A stretch of DNA of 8,030 bases from Acetobacteraceae bacterium (GCA_014377905.1 JACMOQ010000593.1:1-8030), one strand, 5' to 3'. Positions 1-7,014 are shown, counted from the stretch's first letter. Made by a program: numbers and translations. The notes: generated by a model not told the origin, from the sequence alone.

Positions 1-1931
1 CCGATCACGCCGAAATCGTCGCCGCCTTCACCGCCGCCCATCGCGCCCGCTTCGGCTTTGCCACCCCCGATCGCGCGCTGGTAGTGGAAACCGTCGCCGT
101 TGAGGCGGTTGCACCGGGCGAGGCGATCATCGAGGCCGTGCTGGGTGCCCGCGCTGTCGGCGCGCCAGCCCCGGTTGACCAGACCCATATTTGGAGCGGC
201 GGCGCCGATCACGCGACGCCGGTATTTGACCGCACCGAGCTTTTGGCCGGCGACCGCATCGCAGGCCCGGCGCTGATCCGCGAAGCCAACGCCACCACAG
301 TGGTCGAACCCGGCTGGACTGCTGAGGTTACCGCGCTGAACCACATGATCCTGCGCCGCACTGAGGCACGACCGGCCTTGTTTGCCTCCGGCACCGACCG
401 CGCCGACCCGGTGCTGCTCGAACTGTTCAACAATCTGTTCATGAACGTCGCCGAGCAAACCGGCGCAGTGCTGCAGAACACCTCGCAGAGCGTCAACATC
501 AAGGAACGGCTGGATTTTTCCTGCGCGATCTTCGATGGCACCGGCGGGCTGGTCGCCAATGCGCCGCATGTCCCGGTCCATCTCGGCGCAATGGGCGAAA
601 GCGTGCGCACCGTGTTGCGGGCGCGCGGCGCAACCTTGCGGCCCGGCGACGTCGTGGCGCTCAACAATCCCTATAACGGTGGCACCCATTTGCCGGATGT
701 GACGGTGATCACCCCGGTGTTCGACGAAGCAGGGCAAGACATCCTGTTCTTCGTCGGCAACCGAGGCCACCACGCCGATATTGGCGGCATCACCCCAGGC
801 TCGACCCCGCCGGCGTCGCACACGCTCGAAGAAGAAGGTGTGGTGATCGACGATTTCCTGCTGGTGGACCAGGGACATCTGCGCGAAGCCGCGTTCCGCG
901 CCGTGCTCGCTGGCGCCAAATACCCCGCGCGCAGCCCGGATGTGAATGTCGCCGACATCAAGGCGCAGGTCGCGGCGAATGAAAAAGGCGTGCAGGAATT
1001 GCAACGTGTGGTCGGCCGTTATGGCTGGGATATGGTGCGCGCCTACATGCGCCACGTGATGGACAACGCGGAAGAAAGCGTGCGGCAGGTGATTTCGCGC
1101 ATTGGCGATGGGCGTTTCGACTATACCATGGATGACGGCGCGCCGTTGCGGGTGGTGGTCAAGGTTGACCACATTGAACGCAGCGCGGTGGTCGATTTCA
1201 CCGGCACCGGCGCCCAGCGCGGCAACAACTTCAATGCGCCGCCCGCGGTGACAAGGGCCGCTGTGCTCTATGTTTTCCGTTGCCTCGTGGGCACTGACAT
1301 CCCGCTCAACGACGGCTGCCTCAAGCCGATCGAAATCATTATCCCGCCCGGCACCTTCCTGTCGCCGTTGCCCGGGGCCGCCGTGGTCGCTGGCAATACC
1401 GAGGTCAGCCAGGCGACCTGCAATGCCTTGTTCGGGGCACTGGGGGCGCTGGCATGCAGCCAGGCAACGATGAACAATTTCCTGTTTGGAGACGCTACAA
1501 GGCAATACTACGAAACCATCTGTGGCGGCACCGGCGCCGGCCCAGATTTCAACGGCACCGATGCGGTGCAAACCCATATGACCAACACGCGGATGACCGA
1601 TCCGGAGATCCTCGAACTGCGTTACCCGGTGGTGCAGGAGGAATTTTCGATCCGGCGCGGGTCCGGCGGGATTGGGAAGTTCCACGGCGGCTGCGGGTCG
1701 CGGCGCCGCATCAGGTTCCTGGAACCGATGACGGCAGTGATTGTGTCCTCGCGGCGGAACGTTGCTCCCTTTGGGCTGGCCGGCGGTGCCGATGGGGCCG
1801 CCGGGCGGCAATGGGTGGACCGCGCGGACGGAACCACCCAAATTCTGACGGGCACTGATCAGGCCGAGCTGCTACCCGGAGACTGCTTCACGATCGAAAC
1901 CCCTGGCGGCGGTGGATATGGTGCCGGCTAG
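1..1931 (+). CDS. 5-oxoprolinase (ATP-hydrolysing), fused HyuA-HyuB type, 5'-truncated by window edge
   Basis: The reading frame is open from base 3 to the TAG at 1929-1931, giving 642 residues with no stop, so the gene begins upstream. A GTG at 84 is internal: residues before it (for example HRARFGF) read as the normal end of the HyuA-like half. Bases 3 to about 360 encode the end of the HyuA/hydantoinase A domain. About 402 to 1928 encode a whole HyuB domain, shown by LNNPYNGGTHLPDVTVITP, NRGHHADIGGITPGSTPP, GNTEVSQATCNALFGALG, RRGSGGIGKFHGG and the terminal ETPGGGGYG. Fused proteins of this kind are usually about 1,200 residues and convert 5-oxo-L-proline to glutamate with ATP in the cytoplasm. 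Relatives act on hydantoins, so the substrate is inferred; the fusion of both halves favours 5-oxoprolinase. The gap to kdsD is 45 bases with no evident terminator. No functional link to LPS genes is apparent. Confidence 0.9.
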   Translation, partial: DHAEIVAAFTAAHRARFGFATPDRALVVETVAVEAVAPGEAIIEAVLGARAVGAPAPVDQTHIWSGGADHATPVFDRTELLAGDRIAGPALIREANATTVVEPGWTAEVTALNHMILRRTEARPALFASGTDRADPVLLELFNNLFMNVAEQTGAVLQNTSQSVNIKERLDFSCAIFDGTGGLVANAPHVPVHLGAMGESVRTVLRARGATLRPGDVVALNNPYNGGTHLPDVTVITPVFDEAGQDILFFVGNRGHHADIGGITPGSTPPASHTLEEEGVVIDDFLLVDQGHLREAAFRAVLAGAKYPARSPDVNVADIKAQVAANEKGVQELQRVVGRYGWDMVRAYMRHVMDNAEESVRQVISRIGDGRFDYTMDDGAPLRVVVKVDHIERSAVVDFTGTGAQRGNNFNAPPAVTRAAVLYVFRCLVGTDIPLNDGCLKPIEIIIPPGTFLSPLPGAAVVAGNTEVSQATCNALFGALGALACSQATMNNFLFGDATRQYYETICGGTGAGPDFNGTDAVQTHMTNTRMTDPEILELRYPVVQEEFSIRRGSGGIGKFHGGCGSRRRIRFLEPMTAVIVSSRRNVAPFGLAGGADGAAGRQWVDRADGTTQILTGTDQAELLPGDCFTIETPGGGGYGAG

Positions 1932-1976
1932 CGTGAGCCGTTGCTTTACCGACCTCGGGGGACCAAATAGCCTCGC

Positions 1977-2960
1977 ATGCCCGATCTGACAGCAATCGAG
2001 TCCGCCGATCTGGCCGCCGCACGCGCTGTGCTGGACGCGGAAGCCGCTGGGATTACCGCCCTGGCGGCAGCACTAGACCGCAGCTTCAGCGCGGCGGTTA
2101 GTGTGCTGCTCGCCGTTGCCGGCCGCGTTGTGGTGTCAGGAATGGGGAAGTCTGGCCATGTCGCCCGCAAGATTGCCGCCACCCTCGCCTCGACCGGCAC
2201 CACCGCGCTTTACGTGCATCCGGCCGAGGCATCGCATGGCGATCTCGGGATGATCGCCGAGGGCGATGCCATCCTGGCATTGTCCAACTCCGGCGAAACA
2301 GCGGAACTTGCCGACCTGATCGGTTACGCAAGCCGCTTCGGCATCAAGCTGATCGCAATTACCGGTGGTGCCAACAGCAGCCTCGCCCAGGCCGCCGATG
2401 TGGCGCTGATCCTACCCGATGCGGCGGAAGCCTGCCCGATGGGCCTTACGCCCACCACCAGCACCACCATGCAAATCGCGCTCGGCGATGCGCTGGCGGT
2501 GGCGCTGCTGACGCGGCGTGGCTTTGGCCCCACCGATTTTCGTCGTTTCCACCCCGGCGGGAAGCTCGGCGCGCGGCTGCGGCGGACCCGTGATTTAATG
2601 CATACCGGCGATGAAATTCCGCTGGCGCCAGCCGCGACTGCGATGGCCGACGCGCTGGTGCTGATGACCGAAAAGCGCTTTGGCTGCCTGGGCGTGGTCG
2701 ACGGGAATGGCGCACTGGTCGGAATATTGACCGATGGCGATCTACGCCGCGCCATGGCGCCCGACCTGCTGACCCGGAGCCTGGGCGCGGTGATGAACAC
2801 CAGCCCGCGGAGCATTGGCCCGGACGCGCTGGCCGCTGAGGCGCTGCATGCGATGAACACCGCCCGCAACCCGTTTACCACCTTGTTCGTGGTGGATGCA
2901 GCGCGCCGACCGCTCGGCATTCTCCATATCCACGACCTGTTGCGCGCCGGATTGGCTTGA
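1977..2960 (+). CDS. kdsD: Arabinose-5-phosphate isomerase KdsD (KpsF/GutQ family)
   Basis: KdsD interconverts D-ribulose 5-phosphate and D-arabinose 5-phosphate in the cytoplasm, the first committed step toward Kdo, the inner-core sugar of LPS. The protein has 327 residues, against 328 in E. coli. An N-terminal SIS domain (about 40-180) carries VSGMGKSGHVARKIA, HPAEASHGDLGM, SNSGET and GLTPTTSTTM. Two CBS domains follow (about 205-265 and 272-327). K58, E110, E151 and H192 fall exactly one position before the K59, E111, E152 and H193 described as active-site residues in E. coli KdsD, so the enzyme looks functional. ATG 1977 is the first possible start, because an in-frame TAG lies at 1968-1970. 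The purine-rich GGGGGA at 1957-1962 is about 14 bases from the ATG, an unusually long spacing. The stop abuts the lptC start. KpsF and GutQ paralogues are alternatives, but the lpt neighbourhood favours KdsD. Confidence 0.95.
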   Translation: MPDLTAIESADLAAARAVLDAEAAGITALAAALDRSFSAAVSVLLAVAGRVVVSGMGKSGHVARKIAATLASTGTTALYVHPAEASHGDLGMIAEGDAILALSNSGETAELADLIGYASRFGIKLIAITGGANSSLAQAADVALILPDAAEACPMGLTPTTSTTMQIALGDALAVALLTRRGFGPTDFRRFHPGGKLGARLRRTRDLMHTGDEIPLAPAATAMADALVLMTEKRFGCLGVVDGNGALVGILTDGDLRRAMAPDLLTRSLGAVMNTSPRSIGPDALAAEALHAMNTARNPFTTLFVVDAARRPLGILHIHDLLRAGLA

Positions 2961-3644
2961 ATGGCAGAATTGGGTTCACCCTATCCAGGCCATGACCGTC
3001 GCCGCGCCCTTTTTCTCCGGGCACGTCGCGCCGCGCCCAGCACGGCGCAGGCATTGCGCCGGCGCTGGCTGATCGGCTTGGCCAAGGGCGTGCTGCCGGT
3101 CGCGGCACTGGGCTTGCTGGCGCTGCTGACCCTCTGGTCGGAATTGACCAGCGATCTTGACCGTGCCCGCATCAGCTACCGTCGCCAGACCGTCGCGCAG
3201 GATGGCGGCACCTTGCGCAACCCGAGTTATACCGGCTTCGATGAGAACGGCAGCCCGTTTACCATTACCGCGAGCTCCGCCCGCCAGATCATGGCCGGCC
3301 CGCAACTGCCGGGCCGCACCGTTCTCACCACGCCGGCGGGCGACATTCATTTGGTCGGCGGCGCCTGGTTGATGGCGCAGTCCGATTATGGGGTCTATAT
3401 GCAACGGGATGGGCAGCTGGACTTGTATGGCGAGGTCAGCTTGTACCGGGATGATGGCATTGAAATGCAAACCAGCGCGGTGACGATTGATCTTAAAGCA
3501 GCTGCGATGATCGGGCCCGAACAAGTGCATGTCCAAGGCCCGTTCGGCACACTCGACGCGCAAGGCTTCAGTGTCAGTGATCGTGGCATGGTGCTGCATT
3601 TCACTGGGCCGGGTCGGTTGGTGCTGGATGGAGCGGGGCGATGA
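2961..3644 (+). CDS. lptC: LPS export system periplasmic-facing protein LptC
   Basis: LptC is the bitopic inner-membrane member of the LptB2FGC transporter; it receives LPS and hands it to LptA. The 227-residue protein has an arginine-rich cytoplasmic N-terminus (1-37), one membrane segment (about 38-60, LAKGVLPVAALGLLALLTLW) and a periplasmic beta-jellyroll region (about 85-225). The motif ITASSARQI and the alternating-strand stretch LDLYGEVSLYRDDG fit the LptC (formerly DUF1239) family. E. coli LptC has 191 residues; the difference is largely the longer N-terminal extension. The ATG follows the kdsD stop directly (TGAATG) and lacks a clear Shine-Dalgarno, which suggests reinitiation by ribosomes finishing kdsD. 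The stop overlaps the lptA start as ATGA. Assignment rests on topology and position between kdsD and lptA; sequence conservation in this family is low. Confidence 0.9.
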   Translation: MAELGSPYPGHDRRRALFLRARRAAPSTAQALRRRWLIGLAKGVLPVAALGLLALLTLWSELTSDLDRARISYRRQTVAQDGGTLRNPSYTGFDENGSPFTITASSARQIMAGPQLPGRTVLTTPAGDIHLVGGAWLMAQSDYGVYMQRDGQLDLYGEVSLYRDDGIEMQTSAVTIDLKAAAMIGPEQVHVQGPFGTLDAQGFSVSDRGMVLHFTGPGRLVLDGAGR

Positions 3645-4567
3645 TGCGGGCATTGGCAATGATGATTTTCGCGGCAGTCACTCTGGCACAGCAGGCCGCA
3701 GCGCAGCCGATCGATCTGACCAAGGGCGGCGCGATCGAGCTGACTTGGCGCGACGAGTCGGAAATTCGCGATCAGGAAAAAACTGCGCCCGTCACCGGCG
3801 ATGCACGGGCGGTGCGCGGCAATGTGACGGTGCTCGCAGACAAACTGGTGGCGCATTACCGCAAGAAAGCGGTCAACCCCAGCGAAGCCGCGACCGGCGG
3901 TAACGAAATCTACCGGCTTGAAGCGCATGGCCATGTCCGGATTGTGACCGCCACCGACGAAGCGGTTGGCGATGCCGCGGTCTACGACATTGATCAAGCA
4001 GTGCTGGTGATGACCGGGACGGGGCTGCGGCTGACCACGCCGCAGCAGGTTTTGACCGCGCGCGACAGCCTCGAATACTGGTCTGAAAAACGCATGGCGG
4101 TGGCGCGTGGGGCAGCGGTGGTGACGACCGCCGATGGCCGCCGGATCGCCGCCGATACCTTGGTGGGCTACACCGCGCCGCCGAAAGCGGATCGCCAGGT
4201 CACGCCCCAGGCGGATGCGCTGGCCGCATCGGGGGCGCTCGAACGGGTTGAGGCGTACGGCAACGTCGAAGTCCGCACCGCCGCCGATAATGGCCGTGCC
4301 GATCGTGGACTTTATATCGCGGCACTGGATTCCGCCTGGCTGCTGGGCAATGTCCGGCTTTCGGCGGGCAACGGCATGCAAATGAAGGTCGATGCGGCAG
4401 TGGCCAACAAGCAGACCGGCATCTTCCGCACCGTCAACCGGCCGGGCAACCGGGCGCAGGGCATGATCCCGCCGAGCATCGGCAAACCGCCTCCGGTTGC
4501 GGCCCCGGCGCCGGTTGACAAGCCCCCGGCCGCCGGGCCGGCGGCGACAAGCAAGTCGGCTCCGTGA
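3641..4567 (+). CDS. lptA: LPS transport periplasmic bridge protein LptA (OstA family), enlarged
   Basis: LptA oligomers bridge the periplasm and carry LPS from LptC to LptD at the outer membrane. The N-terminus is a short signal peptide (hydrophobic residues 3-16, likely cleavage after about A21 before QPIDL). The mature OstA region contains repeated beta-strand modules: residues 54-75 (DARAVRGNVTVLADKLVAHY), 92-115 (LEAHGHVRIVTATDEAVGDA), about 137-175, and 202-226 (VEAYGNVEVRTAADNGRADR). The second and fourth are clearly alike. Residues about 276-308 form a proline/alanine-rich tail that is probably unstructured. At 308 residues it is much longer than E. coli LptA (185), in keeping with extended alphaproteobacterial OstA proteins. 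GGAG at 3630-3633 lies 7 bases from the ATG. The start overlaps the lptC stop by 4 bases and the lptA stop overlaps the lptB GTG, so all three are probably co-translated. Confidence 0.9.
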   Translation: MMRALAMMIFAAVTLAQQAAAQPIDLTKGGAIELTWRDESEIRDQEKTAPVTGDARAVRGNVTVLADKLVAHYRKKAVNPSEAATGGNEIYRLEAHGHVRIVTATDEAVGDAAVYDIDQAVLVMTGTGLRLTTPQQVLTARDSLEYWSEKRMAVARGAAVVTTADGRRIAADTLVGYTAPPKADRQVTPQADALAASGALERVEAYGNVEVRTAADNGRADRGLYIAALDSAWLLGNVRLSAGNGMQMKVDAAVANKQTGIFRTVNRPGNRAQGMIPPSIGKPPPVAAPAPVDKPPAAGPAATSKSAP

Positions 4568-5313
4568 ACGATTCCCGCGTGCTGCTGCAAACTGGCGGCC
4601 TTACTGCCACCGGCGTCGGCAAAACCTATCGCAAGCGCCCGGTGGTCAGGAATGTCTCGTTGACCTTGCGGCGCGGTGAAGCCGTGGGCCTGCTTGGGCC
4701 TAACGGCGCCGGCAAGACCACAACCTTCTACATGATCGTTGGGCTGGTGCGTCCCGATACCGGTGCAATCACCCTTGATGGACATGACATCACGGGGCTG
4801 CCGATGTATCGACGCGCCAGGCTCGGCATCGGCTATCTGCCGCAGGAGGCCAGCGTGTTTCGCGGCCTGAACGTCGAGCAGAACATCATGGCAGCCCTTG
4901 AAGTGGTCGAACCCGATCGCGATCGACGTGACCAGATGCTCGATGAGTTGCTGGGAGAGTTCGGCATCCGCCATTTGCGCCACACTCCGTCGCTGGCGTT
5001 GTCGGGCGGGGAACGGCGCCGGGTCGAAATCGCTCGGGCCTTGGCGTCCCAGCCGAGTTATATTCTACTGGATGAGCCGTTGGCCGGCATTGATCCGATC
5101 GCGGTGGGTGAAATCCGTGATTTGGTGTCGCATTTGAAGGATCGCGGCATCGGCGTGCTGATCACCGACCATAATGTGCGCGAAACGCTTGAAATCATTG
5201 ACCGCGCCTATATCATGCATGAAGGCCGGGTGCTGATGGAAGGCACCCCGGAGGAAGTCGTCGCCGACCAGGACGTGCGTCGATTCTACCTTGGCGAGCG
5301 GTTTAGTCGATAA
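4564..5313 (+). CDS. lptB: LPS export ABC transporter ATP-binding protein LptB
   Basis: LptB is the cytoplasmic ATPase of LptB2FGC and powers extraction of LPS from the inner membrane. All nucleotide-binding-domain motifs are present in its 249 residues: Walker A GPNGAGKT (45-52), Q-loop glutamine in YLPQEASVFRGL (Q94), signature LSGGE (146-150), Walker B ILLDEP (167-172, catalytic E171), D-loop AGID (174-177) and switch histidine H203 in TDHNVRETL. LPQEASVFRGLNVEQNI and the C-terminal FYLGERF are LptB hallmarks that separate it from branched-chain amino-acid ATPases such as LivG and LivF. The start is GTG, overlapping the lptA stop as GTGA, with only a weak Shine-Dalgarno, so translation probably depends on coupling to lptA. 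A GTG at 4579 is an alternative. Its membrane partners LptF and LptG are not in this window; they are usually encoded elsewhere. Confidence 0.97.
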   Translation: MNDSRVLLQTGGLTATGVGKTYRKRPVVRNVSLTLRRGEAVGLLGPNGAGKTTTFYMIVGLVRPDTGAITLDGHDITGLPMYRRARLGIGYLPQEASVFRGLNVEQNIMAALEVVEPDRDRRDQMLDELLGEFGIRHLRHTPSLALSGGERRRVEIARALASQPSYILLDEPLAGIDPIAVGEIRDLVSHLKDRGIGVLITDHNVRETLEIIDRAYIMHEGRVLMEGTPEEVVADQDVRRFYLGERFSR

Positions 5314-5334
5314 ATTCTACATCGGCCGTTCCAC

Positions 5335-5351
5335 TTAGCACGATTCTTGCT
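5335..5351 (+). promoter_or_regulatory. Candidate sigma-54 (-24/-12) promoter upstream of rpoN
   Basis: The sequence TTAGCACGATTCTTGCT matches the consensus TGGCAC-N5-TTGC: TAGCAC at 5336-5341, a 5-base spacer, and TTGC at 5347-5350. The only departure in the two core elements is A for G at the first base of the -24 GG pair. It sits in the single sizeable gap of the gene block, 81 bases before the rpoN ATG. With the last C taken as -12, transcription would begin near 5362. I found no clear upstream activator-binding site. Function is inferred from sequence alone. Confidence 0.5.
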
Positions 5352-5387
5352 TGCATCTTCAGCCCGGGCGCGCTGTTCTCTGCCGCA

Positions 5388-5403
5388 GGTGGTTTTTGCC
5401 ACC
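5388..5403 (+). promoter_or_regulatory. Small hairpin in the rpoN leader
   Basis: GGTGG (5388-5392) and CCACC (5399-5403) form a 5-bp stem; an inner T-G wobble leaves a TTTT loop. It lies 28 bases before the rpoN ATG and just before its Shine-Dalgarno. The T-run is in the loop rather than after the stem, so it does not look like an intrinsic terminator. It may stabilise the message or shape translation initiation, or be fortuitous. Confidence 0.35.
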
Positions 5404-5415
5404 CCTCGTGCAATC

Positions 5416-5421
5416 GGTGAG
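5416..5421 (+). promoter_or_regulatory. Ribosome binding site deciding the rpoN start
   Basis: GGTGAG lies 10 bases before ATG 5432. It supports that ATG over the in-frame TTG at 5351, which falls inside the candidate -12 element, and over the GTG at 5417, which overlaps this site. Confidence 0.5.
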
Positions 5422-5431
5422 TCCAGAATTT

Positions 5432-6976
5432 ATGGCGATCGGCCCCCGTCTCGACCTGCGCCAGTCACAATCGCTGGTGATGACGCCGCTGTTGCGCCAG
5501 GCGATCCAGCTGTTGCAGTTCAACAATATCGAGGTCGCCGCGTTTGTCGAGGAAGAACTCGAACGTAATCCGCTGCTCGAACGCGATGAAGGCTTCGATG
5601 CGCCGATCGGGGAGAGTCCAGACCGAGACCAACGTCTCGAATCGACGGCAACATCAGAAAATCAGGCCGACTCTACCTGGGATGAAGGCGGGCCGCCGCG
5701 TGATTCCGCCGACGCCGCATCGGCCGAAACTCTGTCGAGCAGCCAGGATTCGCCGCTCGATGCCGACGCGGCAGAAACCTACGATCCAGGCGGCGCTGGC
5801 GACGGGGCAAGCGCCCCCGGCGGCAGCCAGGCATTCGACGACGATGATCGCAGCATTGACGACTTTGCCGAGAAGGCCGCGACGCTGCGCGAGCACCTTG
5901 GCGAGCAACTGCGGCTGTCGTTCAACGATCCGGCTCAACGCCTGATCGGCGCCTACCTGATCGCGCTGCTTGAACCGAGCGGGCGGCTTTCGGCCGCACC
6001 CGCGGATTTGGCCAAGGCGCTTGGCACCACGCTTGAAGCGGTTGAAGCGGTGCGAACCCCGATGATGCGCTTTGACCCAACCGGCATGTTCGCCCGCGAT
6101 CTGCGCGAATGTCTGGCGGCCCAGTTGGCGGAGAAAAATCGACTTGATCCGGCGATGGCGGCCATGATCGACAATCTCGACATGTTGGCCCGGCGCGACC
6201 TGAAAGGGTTGATGGCGGTGTGTGGCGTCGATGGCGCCGATATCGCTGACATGATCGCCGAAATCCGTCGGCTCGACCCCAAACCTGGCGCAACCTGGGA
6301 TGCGACGCCGCCCGCGCCGGTGATCCCTGATGTGCTGATGCGGCCGTCGCCGTCCGAAGAAGGCGGCTGGCTATTGGAACTGAACCCCGAAACCATGCCG
6401 AGGGTGCTGGTCAATCAGGGCTTCACTGCCCAGGTGCTGACCCGGGCTGGCAAGGCTGGCAGCAAAGAAGACAAGATCTTCCTTGCCGAAAAACTCCATA
6501 CCGCGACCTGGCTGGTTAAATCGCTGCAACAACGCGCTAACACCATCCTCAAGGTCTCGGCCGAGATCGTCCGCCGCCAGGAAGCTTTCTTCCGCTACGG
6601 GGTCAGCCACCTAAGGCCGCTGATATTGCGCGATATTTCCGAAGAGGTGGAATTACATGAAAGCACCGTGAGCCGGGTGACGTCGAACAAATACATCGCC
6701 ACCCCACGCGGCATTTTCGAGCTGAAGTATTTTTTCACCACCGCCGTCGCCAGCAACTCCGGCGGCGAAAGCCACAGTGCCGAAGCAATCCGCCAGCGCA
6801 TCAAGGTGATGGTGGCGGGAGAAGGTGCGGTGAATATTCTGTCAGATGACGCAATCGTAACCACATTGCGGCAGGAAGGCGTGGACATTGCCCGCCGGAC
6901 CGTGGCCAAATACCGCGATGCGCTGCATATCCCAAGTTCGGTGCAGCGCAAACGGGAGAAGGCCGTACCGGCATAA
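5432..6976 (+). CDS. rpoN: RNA polymerase sigma-54 factor RpoN
   Basis: RpoN directs core RNA polymerase to -24/-12 promoters, which open only with an ATP-dependent enhancer-binding protein. The start is set at ATG 5432 because homologues begin near MAIGPRLDLRQSQSL, giving 514 residues. Region I (1 to about 50) is the activator-responsive segment, including LVMTPLLRQAIQLLQFNN and EEELERNPLLER. Region II (about 52-145) is a long acidic, low-complexity linker ending in FDDDDRSIDDF. The core-binding region follows (about 145-390). The helix-turn-helix region (about 400-440) carries HESTVSRVTSNKYIATPRG and ELKYFF. The RpoN box, ARRTVAKYRD at 487-496, recognises the -24 element; the usual last residue is E, here a conservative D. 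The protein appears complete and functional. It lies 118 bases downstream of lptB and probably has its own promoter in addition to read-through from the lpt genes. Confidence 0.97.
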   Translation: MAIGPRLDLRQSQSLVMTPLLRQAIQLLQFNNIEVAAFVEEELERNPLLERDEGFDAPIGESPDRDQRLESTATSENQADSTWDEGGPPRDSADAASAETLSSSQDSPLDADAAETYDPGGAGDGASAPGGSQAFDDDDRSIDDFAEKAATLREHLGEQLRLSFNDPAQRLIGAYLIALLEPSGRLSAAPADLAKALGTTLEAVEAVRTPMMRFDPTGMFARDLRECLAAQLAEKNRLDPAMAAMIDNLDMLARRDLKGLMAVCGVDGADIADMIAEIRRLDPKPGATWDATPPAPVIPDVLMRPSPSEEGGWLLELNPETMPRVLVNQGFTAQVLTRAGKAGSKEDKIFLAEKLHTATWLVKSLQQRANTILKVSAEIVRRQEAFFRYGVSHLRPLILRDISEEVELHESTVSRVTSNKYIATPRGIFELKYFFTTAVASNSGGESHSAEAIRQRIKVMVAGEGAVNILSDDAIVTTLRQEGVDIARRTVAKYRDALHIPSSVQRKREKAVPA

Positions 6977-6990
6977 GGGTGCCGGTCGGC
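6962..6990 (+). promoter_or_regulatory. Hairpin enclosing the rpoN stop codon
   Basis: ACCGGCA (6967-6973) and TGCCGGT (6980-6986) pair perfectly over 7 bp. The six-base loop TAAGGG contains the rpoN stop codon. Across a 2x1 internal loop, GCC (6962-6964) can add three pairs with GGC (6988-6990). No T-run follows, so it is not a classical intrinsic terminator. It may act as an mRNA processing or stability element between rpoN and hpf, or as a partial attenuator. Confidence 0.4.
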
Positions 6991-7008
6991 GGTCCCGAAC
7001 GCGAGAAT

Positions 7009-7014
7009 GGGGAG
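7009..7014 (+). promoter_or_regulatory. Strong ribosome binding site of hpf
   Basis: GGGGAG lies 6 bases before ATG 7021, near-ideal spacing. It fixes the start at 7021 rather than at the in-frame GTG at 6979, whose extra 14 residues do not resemble the family N-terminus. Confidence 0.8.

Noticed and set aside
2324..2920. 198-codon minus-strand frame opposite kdsD
   Set aside because: It is antisense to the conserved SIS and CBS coding region; the Ser/Arg/Ala-rich translation has no family features.
2976..3659. 227-codon minus-strand frame opposite lptC
   Set aside because: It nearly coincides with lptC, whose membrane segment, operon position and overlaps are all as expected. No recognisable protein on the minus strand.
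3395..4381. Long open frame (328 codons) on the minus strand opposite lptC and lptA
   Set aside because: It is antisense to two confidently identified genes, its translation is rich in Arg/His/Gly with no recognisable domain, and long antisense frames are common in GC-rich DNA.
4523..4540. GC-rich inverted repeat (CCCGG/CCGGG) near the end of lptA
   Set aside because: It lies in the Pro/Ala-coding tail, where such repeats follow from codon composition; no T-run and no gene boundary.
5351..5431. Upstream extension of rpoN to a TTG at 5351
   Set aside because: The extra 27 residues are unlike RpoN N-termini, and the TTG lies inside the candidate -12 promoter element.
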